From Nonomuraea gerenzanensis (lineage in GTDB: Bacteria; Actinomycetota; Actinomycetes; Streptosporangiales; Streptosporangiaceae), in the NCBI RefSeq assembly GCF_020215645.1, contig NZ_CP084058.1, positions 1 to 64,000 of the forward strand: a DNA stretch of 64,000 bases. Reading direction: 5' to 3'. How positions within the stretch are numbered: the first letter of the stretch is position 1; the number at the start of each line of letters is the position of its first letter. Shown here one piece after another: positions 39,277 through 46,565 of this stretch. The position numbers and the translations under genes are program-made. The notes beneath the pieces were generated by a model. That model was not told the DNA's origin. It saw only the letters and a list, made by a program, of their open reading frames with translations, and did no database searches.

Positions 39277-39726
39277 TCAGCCTTGGTCGAGCACCTCGGT
39301 CAGCGCCGCGATGGAGGATCTGGCCGACCGGATGCGCGCCGCCCGCGTCTCGTCGGCCCAGCCCAGCCGCAGGCCCTCGGCCGCCAGCTCGTCGAACGCG
39401 GTGAACGCGGCGAGCTGCTGCCGGATGACCTTCGACCAGGCGTCGTGCTCGATCTCGTAGTACACGTTCCGCTCGCCCGGCCTGCGGAACCGGCGCACGA
39501 GCTTGACCGACGTCAGGAGCTGTAGGTTCGCCGTCAGCGACGCGCGGCTGGCGCCGATCGCCCCGGCGAGGTCGGCGGCGGTCTGCGCCGGCGGGTGGCA
39601 GGCCATGAGCCAGCCCAGGATGCGGCCGCTGATCGGGGCCAGCCCCCACTCCCCTGAGACCAGCGCCGCCACCCGCTCGACCCAGTCGAGCACCTGCTCG
39701 CGGGCGGGTTCGTCCTGGTCGGTCAT
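39277..39726 (-). CDS. GbsR/MarR-family regulator
   Basis: The 149-aa protein has a winged helix (SGRILGWLMACHPPAQTAADLAGAIGASRASLTANLQLLTSVKLVRRFRRPGERNVYYEI) of the GbsR/MarR type. Targets are unknown. It is followed on the same strand region by perfect DnaA boxes at its 3' side. Confidence 0.85.
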   Translation of the reverse strand: MTDQDEPAREQVLDWVERVAALVSGEWGLAPISGRILGWLMACHPPAQTAADLAGAIGASRASLTANLQLLTSVKLVRRFRRPGERNVYYEIEHDAWSKVIRQQLAAFTAFDELAAEGLRLGWADETRAARIRSARSSIAALTEVLDQG

Positions 39727-39742
39727 GCCTCCATCGTAGAGT

Positions 39743-40372
39743 TCACCGTCCGGCGGGCCCGGCTCGTCTGCGCTGCTCGGCCAGGGCGCCGCCGTCGCGC
39801 GGCAGGTCGCGCTCGGCCAGCCCGCGCGCGACGCGCTCGCGCAGCTCCGCCGTCTGGTGGTCGTCGTACTTGAACTTGGCCCGCACCTCCCGCACCCGCA
39901 GCCGCAGCCCCCGGATCGCCGACAACCTCTTGTGGTACGGCCCCGCGTCGGCGGCCACCTCGCCGTGGTCGCCGCCCGGCTGGTGGTGGGCGAGCTGACG
40001 GCGCAGGATCTCGGCCTTGCCCGCCCGGTCGTCCACGATCTGGGCCGCGCAGACGAGCTGGACGGCGGCGTAGTAGCTGGTCGGCACGCCGGTCTCGGGG
40101 GAGTCGGAGCGCCAGGAGGTCGGGATGTAGGCGTAGTCGTCGTGCACGCTCACCACCGCCACGGGGTTGGCCTCCAGCGCCTCCCAGATCGGGTTGGGCC
40201 TGGCCAGGTGGAGCAGCACCTCCGCGTCCCCGTCGTAGAGAAAGTGCGTCGGCACCACCACGGGCGCCGCGCCGTCCACGCCGTTGACCACGAGCTGGCC
40301 GAAGTCGCGGGTGTGCAGCCAGCTCCGCCACTCCTCGTCGTCCCTGGCGGCGTCCCATGGATGGATGAGCAC
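39743..40372 (-). CDS. FMN-binding PaiB-like protein
   Basis: The 209-aa protein resembles FMN-binding negative regulators of the PaiB family (split-barrel flavin fold): HPWDAARDDEEWRSWL at the start, TRDFGQLVVNG, VVPTHFLYDGDAEVLLHLARPNPIWEAL, and a C-terminal KRLSAIRGLRL. GTG 40372 is preceded by AAGGTGG. It is divergent from a MocR regulator and may be its target. Confidence 0.82.
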   Translation of the reverse strand: MLIHPWDAARDDEEWRSWLHTRDFGQLVVNGVDGAAPVVVPTHFLYDGDAEVLLHLARPNPIWEALEANPVAVVSVHDDYAYIPTSWRSDSPETGVPTSYYAAVQLVCAAQIVDDRAGKAEILRRQLAHHQPGGDHGEVAADAGPYHKRLSAIRGLRLRVREVRAKFKYDDHQTAELRERVARGLAERDLPRDGGALAEQRRRAGPAGR

Positions 40373-40398
40373 ACGGACCACCTTTGTATTAGTACATA

Positions 40399-41736
40399 AT
40401 GTGTATTGTGCTAGGAAAATACCCGATAACGGGTGACACGGCCAGTGAGATAGCGGCGAGTGTCGAGGTCGCCGTGTCAGAAGGGCGGCTGTCACCGGGG
40501 GAGACGCTCCCGCCGGTCCGCGAGGTGGCGCAGCGCGCGGGCGTCAGCCCGGGGACTGCGGCGGCGGCGTACCGGCTGTTGCGCGAGCGCGGCGTCATCG
40601 AGACCGCGGGGCGGCGGGGCACCAGGGTCAGGCCGCGTCCGGCCAGCACGTTCCGCGAGGAGATCCGGATCGAGGTGCCGCCGGGCGTGCGTGACCTGGC
40701 CACCGGCAACCCCGACCCCCGCCTGCTGCCGCCGCTGCACGACGCGCTGGCCGCCGCCGCCAGGGCGCACGCGGAACGGCCCGCCATGTACGGCACCGGC
40801 GACGACGAGGAGCTGCTGGCCCTGGCCGGGCAGCGGTTGCGGGCCGACGGCGTGCCGCCAGGGCCGCTGGCGATCACGTCGGGCACCCTGGACGCGGTCG
40901 AGCGCGTCCTCATCGCCCACCTGCGCCCCGGCGACGCGATCGCCGTCGAGGACCCGGGCTGGACGGCCCTGCTCGACCTGGTCGCCGTGCTGGGCCTGCG
41001 CCCGGTGCCGATGCGGCTCGACGACGAGGGCCCGCTGGCCGAGGAGCTGGGGCGGGCGCTGCACGACGGCGCGCGGGCCGTGGTGATCACCGCCCGCGCC
41101 CAGAACCCGACCGGAGCCGCCGTCTCCGCGGCCCGCGCCGCCGAGCTGCGGGAGCTGCTGGCGCGGCATCCCGAGGTGCTGCTGATCGAGGACGACCACG
41201 GCTCCGGGTTCGTGGAGCTGCCCCTGCACCCGCTGGCCGGCGCCACGACGCGGTGGATCCTGGTCCGCTCCACGGCCAAGTCGCTCGGCCCCGACCTGCG
41301 CCTGGCGCCGCTCACCGGTGATCCCGTCACGCTCGGCCGCCTGCGTGGGCGGCAGCGGCTGGCCGCCGGCTGGGTGAGCCACCTGCTGCAGCACGCCGTC
41401 GCCCACCTGTGGCGGACCGGCGCGGTGGACGCGGGCGCGGTCGCGGCGTCGTACGCGCGGCGCAGGGACGGCCTGGTGGCGGCGCTGGCCGTACGCGGGG
41501 TGCCCGCGTACGGCCGCAGCGGCCTGAACGTGTGGGTGCCCGTCGCCGACGAGTCCACCGCCATCACCCGCCTGCTGTCGCGCGGCTGGGCCTGCGCGCC
41601 CGGCGCCCGCAACCGCCTCGGCTCGCCGCCCGCGCTGCGCCTGACCGTCTCCGCCCTGGACCCGCCGGAGATCGAGCCGCTCGCCGCCGACGTGGCCGCC
41701 GCGCTGCGCCCGTCCCCGAGCGGCCGGTACGGCTAG
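40399..41736 (+). CDS. MocR-family regulator (GntR HTH plus aminotransferase domain)
   Basis: The 445-aa protein has a GntR HTH (about 10-75) followed by a fold-type I aminotransferase domain with PLP lysine in LVRSTAKSLGPDLRL and D in IEDDHGSGF. MocR proteins sense PLP or amino acids rather than catalyse. The 26-bp spacer to the divergent FMN-binding protein gene is AT-rich (TTAGTACATAATGTGTAT) and probably holds both promoters and the operator. Confidence 0.9.
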   Translation: MCIVLGKYPITGDTASEIAASVEVAVSEGRLSPGETLPPVREVAQRAGVSPGTAAAAYRLLRERGVIETAGRRGTRVRPRPASTFREEIRIEVPPGVRDLATGNPDPRLLPPLHDALAAAARAHAERPAMYGTGDDEELLALAGQRLRADGVPPGPLAITSGTLDAVERVLIAHLRPGDAIAVEDPGWTALLDLVAVLGLRPVPMRLDDEGPLAEELGRALHDGARAVVITARAQNPTGAAVSAARAAELRELLARHPEVLLIEDDHGSGFVELPLHPLAGATTRWILVRSTAKSLGPDLRLAPLTGDPVTLGRLRGRQRLAAGWVSHLLQHAVAHLWRTGAVDAGAVAASYARRRDGLVAALAVRGVPAYGRSGLNVWVPVADESTAITRLLSRGWACAPGARNRLGSPPALRLTVSALDPPEIEPLAADVAAALRPSPSGRYG

Positions 41737-41763
41737 GGGCCGGCCACCCGGGCACCGGAGGGA

Positions 41764-42903
41764 TCAGCCCAGCAGGGCCTCCCCGATCCACCCGCCGGGC
41801 GCGCACCCCGGCGGGACGGCGAACACGGCCGACCCGATAGCGGTGACCCACTCGTTGAGCAGGTCCCCTTCGGCCAGCATGCGCTGCACGGGCACGAACT
41901 GCGCGGCCACGTCCGCCTGGTAGGAGACGAACAGCAGCCCCGAGTCCGACTCGCCCTCGGCTGTCAGCCCTTCGTCGTAGTTGTACGGCCGCCGCAGCAG
42001 CCGCAGCGCCGGATCGGCCACGTGGGCCCGCCTGATGTGGGCGAACTCGGAGATCACCGGGAACCCGAGCCGGTTCTCGGCGGCGTAGTCGGCCGCGTCG
42101 GTCTCGGCCGCCCCGGTGAGCGGCGCCCCGTTGCCCAGCCGCCGCCCGATCGTGAACTCCCTGGCCACCCGATCGGCGGCGTCCCACGTCTCCAGCCGCA
42201 TGCGGATCCTGCGCAGCACCATGGTGGTGCCGCCGCGCAGCGGGCCCGCGCCGATCCACACGGCCCGGTCGAGGTCGGTGGCGTTGACCGTGCCCTCGAT
42301 CTGGCCCATCAGGTTGCGCCGGTTGGTGCTGCGGAAGCCACGCTGCGTCCACCGTACGCGGGCGAAGGACCGCGCGTCCTTCACGATCATGCGTACGGCG
42401 TGCGCGACCGTCACGGTGTCGTCCGCGCACACCTGGACGAGCAGGTCACCCCCGCTCCACCGCTGCTCCAGCCGGTCCGTCGAGAACGCGGGCAGCGTCT
42501 CCACCGGCGCGTCCACCCCGGCCGCCGCGAACAGCCCGGGCCCGAACCCGAACGTGATCGTCAGCCTGGCCGGGCTCGCCGCCAGCTCGGGCTCGGTGTC
42601 GGCGAGCGCGGGCCGCCCCTGGGTGAGGCGGGCCGCGTCGTCGGTGAGCAGCTGCAGCAGCCGGACGATCGCCTCCTTGCGGGTGCCCTTGCGCAGGTCG
42701 AAGCCGAGGAACACGGCGTGCGCCTGCGGTGCGGTGGCCACCCCCGCCTGGTGGGCGCCGTGGAACGGCTCGACGGCCGGCCCGGTCGTCAGGGTGATCG
42801 CTTCCCGTTCCGTCTCGCCGCGCGACAGGGCTCCGGACGCGGTCGCGAGGGCGCCGGCCGCCGTGGCGGCGCCCCCCGCGAACAGCCCGCGGCGGCTGAT
42901 CAC
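41764..42903 (-). CDS. Dyp-type peroxidase, Tat-exported (EfeB-like)
   Basis: Dyp peroxidases are haem enzymes that use peroxide on dyes, lignin-like compounds or copper-linked substrates. The 379-aa protein starts with a twin-arginine signal (SRRGLFAGGAATAAGALATA), has proximal His289 in FAHIRRAHV and the distal motif GQIEG (200-204). The usual G-x-x-D-G aspartate is Glu203. GTG 42903 overlaps the stop of the copper-chaperone gene (GTGA), so the two are coupled. EfeU and EfeO are absent, so this is not a ferrous-iron operon. Confidence 0.9.
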   Translation of the reverse strand: MISRRGLFAGGAATAAGALATASGALSRGETEREAITLTTGPAVEPFHGAHQAGVATAPQAHAVFLGFDLRKGTRKEAIVRLLQLLTDDAARLTQGRPALADTEPELAASPARLTITFGFGPGLFAAAGVDAPVETLPAFSTDRLEQRWSGGDLLVQVCADDTVTVAHAVRMIVKDARSFARVRWTQRGFRSTNRRNLMGQIEGTVNATDLDRAVWIGAGPLRGGTTMVLRRIRMRLETWDAADRVAREFTIGRRLGNGAPLTGAAETDAADYAAENRLGFPVISEFAHIRRAHVADPALRLLRRPYNYDEGLTAEGESDSGLLFVSYQADVAAQFVPVQRMLAEGDLLNEWVTAIGSAVFAVPPGCAPGGWIGEALLG

Positions 42904-43445
42904 TTGTGCCCCGGCTGGTAGTCCTCCTCGCCGCCGGCGAAGTCCTTGCCGATGGCGGTGAACTCCAGCGGCTCGCCGCCCTCGACCTGCAGCGTGAACG
43001 GGATCCTGGCGCCCGGCAGCACCTCCTCGGTGACGCCCATCAGCATGATGTGGTCGCCGCCGGGCTGGAGCCGGTGGGTGCCCCGGGCGGGCACGACGAA
43101 GCCGCCCTGCTTGGGCCGCATGACCATCTTGCCGCCGTCCTCGACCACCTCGTGCAGCTCGATGGTGGGGGACAGCGGGGAGGTGCCCGACGTGATCGTC
43201 ACCGGCGCGTCGGTGTTGTTGACCAGCGTGCCGAAGGCGGCGGTCATCCCCTTCTCGGTGGTCTTCACCCAGGGGTCGGTGATGGTGAGCGCGGTGGCGG
43301 GCGACTGGGCGGGCGACTGGGCGGATGACGGCGCGGCGGCCGCGCTCGCGCTGGTCGTCGGCGCGGGCTCGGGGGATGCGGTGCCGCCGCAGGCGGTCAG
43401 CGCCACGACGGCGGACGCGAGCACGAGGGCATGACGAACGTACAT
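42900..43445 (-). CDS. Periplasmic copper chaperone PCuAC
   Basis: The 181-aa lipoprotein-like product has a signal with lipobox LTACGG, a Ser/Ala/Pro linker, and the PCuAC copper site: H in IELHEVV, M in GKMVMRP, then HRL and DHIMLMG, the H-Mx10M-H-M pattern. It binds Cu(I) outside the membrane and may load the coupled Dyp peroxidase or cytochrome oxidase. Confidence 0.9.
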   Translation of the reverse strand: MYVRHALVLASAVVALTACGGTASPEPAPTTSASAAAAPSSAQSPAQSPATALTITDPWVKTTEKGMTAAFGTLVNNTDAPVTITSGTSPLSPTIELHEVVEDGGKMVMRPKQGGFVVPARGTHRLQPGGDHIMLMGVTEEVLPGARIPFTLQVEGGEPLEFTAIGKDFAGGEEDYQPGHK

Positions 43446-43541
43446 GGTGGGTTGCCTTTCTCCGCCCGGCATGCCGAAGCAGCCCCTGCCGGGCGGCGGG
43501 GTCGTCTGAAGAGGGGAACCGGCTCGCCCGACCAGGGAAGA

Positions 43542-44078
43542 TCAGGCGGTGGCGGCCCGTGGCGGGCCCCTCCTGCTGACGACGTGCCGCAGCACGGCCG
43601 AGCGCAGCACGGGCGGCTCGGTCGTGCCCAGGGAGGTGGAGAAAGGAGTGGTGGCGAGCAGCGGCAGCCGGATGACCAGCAGCCGCACGGCCAGGCGGCG
43701 CAGCAGCGCCCACAGCGCGGCCTCGCCCCGCGCCAGCCACAGCGCGGTCATCCCGACGGCCCAGCCGTGGGCGACGAGCATGCCGAGATCCGGCACCAGG
43801 CCCGAGTGGAGGTGACCGGCCAGCGCATGCGGGGAGGCGGCGTGGGACAGCGAGAACAGCAGGTGCAGAATCACCTGTAACCCGGCGAGCAGCGGCAGGA
43901 TCGCCGCGAACGACCGCTCGCGGCCCGACAGCGGGTACGCCGCCGCGAACGACAGCCCCAGCGCCGCCACCATGGCCGGCACCGGCACGGACCCGCCGCC
44001 GAGCACGTGCGCCGTCACACCCAGCCCGAGGCACACCACGGCGAACACCGCGGTGCGGGCGAGACGGAACGGCGCCAT
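43542..44078 (-). CDS. Membrane protein of copper module
   Basis: The 178-aa product has about five membrane helices (TAVFAVVCLGLGVTAHVLGG, MVAALGLSFAAAYPLSG, AILPLLAGLQVILHLLFSLSH, LGMLVAHGWAVGMTALWLARG) and His-rich loops (HAASPHALAGHLHSG). It precedes PCuAC on the same strand, as in several actinomycete copper clusters. A metal-transport or assembly role is inferred. Confidence 0.75.
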   Translation of the reverse strand: MAPFRLARTAVFAVVCLGLGVTAHVLGGGSVPVPAMVAALGLSFAAAYPLSGRERSFAAILPLLAGLQVILHLLFSLSHAASPHALAGHLHSGLVPDLGMLVAHGWAVGMTALWLARGEAALWALLRRLAVRLLVIRLPLLATTPFSTSLGTTEPPVLRSAVLRHVVSRRGPPRAATA

Positions 44079-44136
44079 GCGTCAAGCATTCCACGCCACC
44101 CCGTCGGTCGGCACACCCGATCGTGCTTCACCCGCG

Positions 44137-44230
44137 CCCGATCCGTGGTCCTTGTGCACGGTCGGCCGCGCCCGATCTGTGCTTCAGGTGGACGGTCAGC
44201 CGCGCTTGGTCCGTGCTTCACGTGAAACGG
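44137..44230. repeat. Degenerate 34-bp tandem repeat
   Basis: A 34-bp unit beginning CCCGATC and ending CGGTCNGCCGCG occurs at 44137-44170 and 44171-44204, with partial copies at 44115-44136 and 44205-44230. It fills the gap between the copper-module membrane gene and the MFS gene and ends in the parS-like site. Confidence 0.75.
44214..44229. promoter_or_regulatory. parS-like site
   Basis: TGCTTCACGTGAAACG differs from the parS consensus TGTTTCACGTGAAACA at two of 16 positions. parS sites cluster around actinomycete origins and bind ParB. It overlaps the stop codon of the MFS gene. Confidence 0.7.
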
Positions 44231-45702
44231 CCCCGAGCCGGTCGTCGCTCACGCTGCGCACCCCGAGCCGGCGCGCGGGTCGCCGAGCAGGCCAGCACGC
44301 CCAGCGACGCCACGATCAACACTGCGAGCCCGGCCCGCGCCGCCGGGTCCCACCCGCCGTCCAGCGCCGCCAGGAACACCGCTCCGGTGACCGTCCCGCC
44401 GAGCACTCCCCCGGCCTCCTGTACGGTCCCCAGCACCCCGGCCGCGGCGGCCGAGCGCTCAGGACGTACGCAGGACAGGACGGAGGAGAGCAGCGGCGAC
44501 ATCAGCAGCCCCATCCCGGCCCCCGTCACCAGCAACGCCGCCCCCACCGCCCACGGCCCCGCCCCCACCGCGTGGTACACCAGCGCCAGCCCCACCACCA
44601 GCACCGGCGCCCCGAACCGCCCCGGCCGCAGCGAGGCCGCGAAGAAGCCCGCGTTCAGCGCCGTGCACACGGCCGCGGCGGCCAGCGGAGCGAGCCCGAG
44701 CCCGTCCTGGAGGTACAGGGCGAGCACGAACGACAACCCCGCCGACGTGCCGAACAGCAGCCCCGCCGCCACCAGCCCCCGGACGAACCCCTTCTCCCCG
44801 AACACCGCCAGATCCAGCAGCGGCACCCGCCCCTCGGCGGCCAGCCGGCGCTGCCGCCGCACGAACGCGCCCAGCAGCACCGGCGCGACGGCCAGGCACG
44901 CCCACGCCCACCCCGGCCACCCCTGCTCCCGCCCCTCGGCCAACGGCAGCACCAAGGCGACCAGCCCGGCCGTGACGAGCGCCGCGCCACCGAGGTCGAG
45001 GTCACGGGGGCGCCGGGCCGCCAAAGTGCGGGGGCCCGGAGTCGGTGCGGCGCCGGACGATGGTGTCCGCATGGCGCCGGAACGCGGTGCGACGCTGGGC
45101 GGCGGTGCTTGCGTGCCGCCGGACGGCGGGGCCGGTGGGGTGCGGGGGAGGAGGCGGGGGGTCAGGGCCAGAGCGGTCAGGCATATGGGGACGTTGACCA
45201 GGAAGCAGGCCCGCCACCCCAATCCCATCACATCGACGGCCACCACCACCCCACCGACCACCTGCCCGCTCAACCCCGCCAGCCCCACGGCACTCCCGTA
45301 CCACCCGAAGGCCCTGACCCGATCACCTCCCTGGTACAGCCCCCCGAGCAGGGCCAGGACCTGCGGCGCGAGCAGCGCGGCCGCGACCCCCTGCCCCACC
45401 CGGCACGCCACGAGCATCCCCGCGTCCCCCGCCAGCCCGCACCCCGCCGACGCCAGCGCGAACACCGCCAGCCCCACGGCGAAGACCAGCCGGTGCCCGT
45501 ACAGGTCACCGAGCCGCCCGGAGACGATGAGCCCCGCCGCGTACGCCAGCCCGTACCCGGCGACCACGAGCTGCACGGCGGCGTGCCCCGCGCCCAGGTC
45601 GGCGCGGATGGAGGGCACGGCGAGATTGGCGACGTAGAAGTCGAGCGTGGTCACGAACACCGCGACCAGCAACACGGGCAGCGCGGCCCAACGCGTGGAC
45701 AT
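44218..45702 (-). CDS. MFS multidrug exporter, DHA2-like (14 TM)
   Basis: The 494-aa protein is an MFS antiporter with an N-terminal TTLDFYVANLAVPSIRADL motif, GRLGDLYGHR loop, and antiporter-type motif C-like segment LGTVQEAGGVLGGTVTGA. A Pro/Thr-rich cytoplasmic loop (about 195-235) separates the halves. ATG 45702 is preceded by GGAG; the upstream reading is not preferred. Its substrate is unknown. It is followed by no obvious regulator. Confidence 0.88.
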   Translation of the reverse strand: MSTRWAALPVLLVAVFVTTLDFYVANLAVPSIRADLGAGHAAVQLVVAGYGLAYAAGLIVSGRLGDLYGHRLVFAVGLAVFALASAGCGLAGDAGMLVACRVGQGVAAALLAPQVLALLGGLYQGGDRVRAFGWYGSAVGLAGLSGQVVGGVVVAVDVMGLGWRACFLVNVPICLTALALTPRLLPRTPPAPPSGGTQAPPPSVAPRSGAMRTPSSGAAPTPGPRTLAARRPRDLDLGGAALVTAGLVALVLPLAEGREQGWPGWAWACLAVAPVLLGAFVRRQRRLAAEGRVPLLDLAVFGEKGFVRGLVAAGLLFGTSAGLSFVLALYLQDGLGLAPLAAAAVCTALNAGFFAASLRPGRFGAPVLVVGLALVYHAVGAGPWAVGAALLVTGAGMGLLMSPLLSSVLSCVRPERSAAAAGVLGTVQEAGGVLGGTVTGAVFLAALDGGWDPAARAGLAVLIVASLGVLACSATRAPARGAQRERRPARGRFT

Positions 45703-45833
45703 GTGACTCCAGGGGAGGAAGAGGACGGGGCGGTGGAAGAACACCGCCGCCCGCCGGTCGGTTGACCTCACCCTGGCGCCGGCCCGTTTCGATTCCCTGC
45801 GGATCCGCTACGGACCACCCCATAATCAACGCA

Positions 45834-46565
45834 ATGCCGAAATTTCAGGACCCGTCGGAATTTGCGGCGGCCATCGCCCCGGTCATCGGCGCCGCGCACG
45901 TCACCGTGCACGCCTCGGCCGCCAGAGCCGTCGCCGCGCTCGCCGAGACGTCCGGCGTGACCCCGGGCCTGCTCTCCGACCTGCGCTTCACGCTTCCCCT
46001 CCGCCCCCTGACCCGCGACCACCTGGCCGTCATCGACCGGTACGGCGACGCGGCCGCCCGCGAGCGCGACCTCCAGGAGCACCTGCTCCAGCGCACCCTC
46101 GCCGAGGACGGCGACGGGACACTGCGGCCGACGGACAAGGGCCTGGAGTTCGTCCACCGGCTGTACGAGGTGCACGCCGCCACGGCCGCGCGCGTCTGGG
46201 CGGCGCACGACCTGCCCGGCCTGGCGGCGCTCGTGGCCCGGGTGCTCGACGCGGCCGAGCGCGTGCCGGGCGGGGCGCTGGAGCTGGTGGCGCCGCCGTA
46301 CGAGCCGGAGGGCGCGGAACGGCGCGGCCAGGCGGGGCTGCTGCTGTTCAACCGGCTCGCCGTCCTGCGCTACCACCGCGCCGACGCGCACGCGGCGGCC
46401 TGGCAGGCGGCGGGCCTGACGGCGGCCGGGATCGTCGGCCTGCCGGACGGCCCGCTGCGCGCCGCGATCGAGGCGGAGACGAACCTGCGGGCCGCCGCGC
46501 CCTACCGGACGCTGACCGTCCGGGAGCGCGAGACCCTCTACGACGGGCTGCTCAAGCTGGTTTAG
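45834..46565 (+). CDS. Hypothetical protein, possible winged-helix
   Basis: I do not recognise this 243-aa protein. It starts MPKFQDPSEFAAAIAPVIGA and contains RDHLAVIDRYGDAAARERDLQEHLLQRTLAEDGDGTLRPTDKGLEFVHRLYEVHAA, which looks like a winged-helix segment, then helical alanine-rich sequence ending LTVRERETLYDGLLKLV. ATG 45834 is chosen; upstream residues look noncoding. It overlaps the LuxR-type gene by 4 bp at the 3' end (convergent). Confidence 0.6.
   Translation: MPKFQDPSEFAAAIAPVIGAAHVTVHASAARAVAALAETSGVTPGLLSDLRFTLPLRPLTRDHLAVIDRYGDAAARERDLQEHLLQRTLAEDGDGTLRPTDKGLEFVHRLYEVHAATAARVWAAHDLPGLAALVARVLDAAERVPGGALELVAPPYEPEGAERRGQAGLLLFNRLAVLRYHRADAHAAAWQAAGLTAAGIVGLPDGPLRAAIEAETNLRAAAPYRTLTVRERETLYDGLLKLV

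Noticed and set aside
41764..42903. EfeUOB ferrous iron operon
   Set aside because: Neither EfeU nor EfeO is encoded; the neighbours are copper proteins.
44137..44230. CRISPR array
   Set aside because: The units are contiguous with no unique spacers and no cas genes occur; it is a degenerate tandem repeat.
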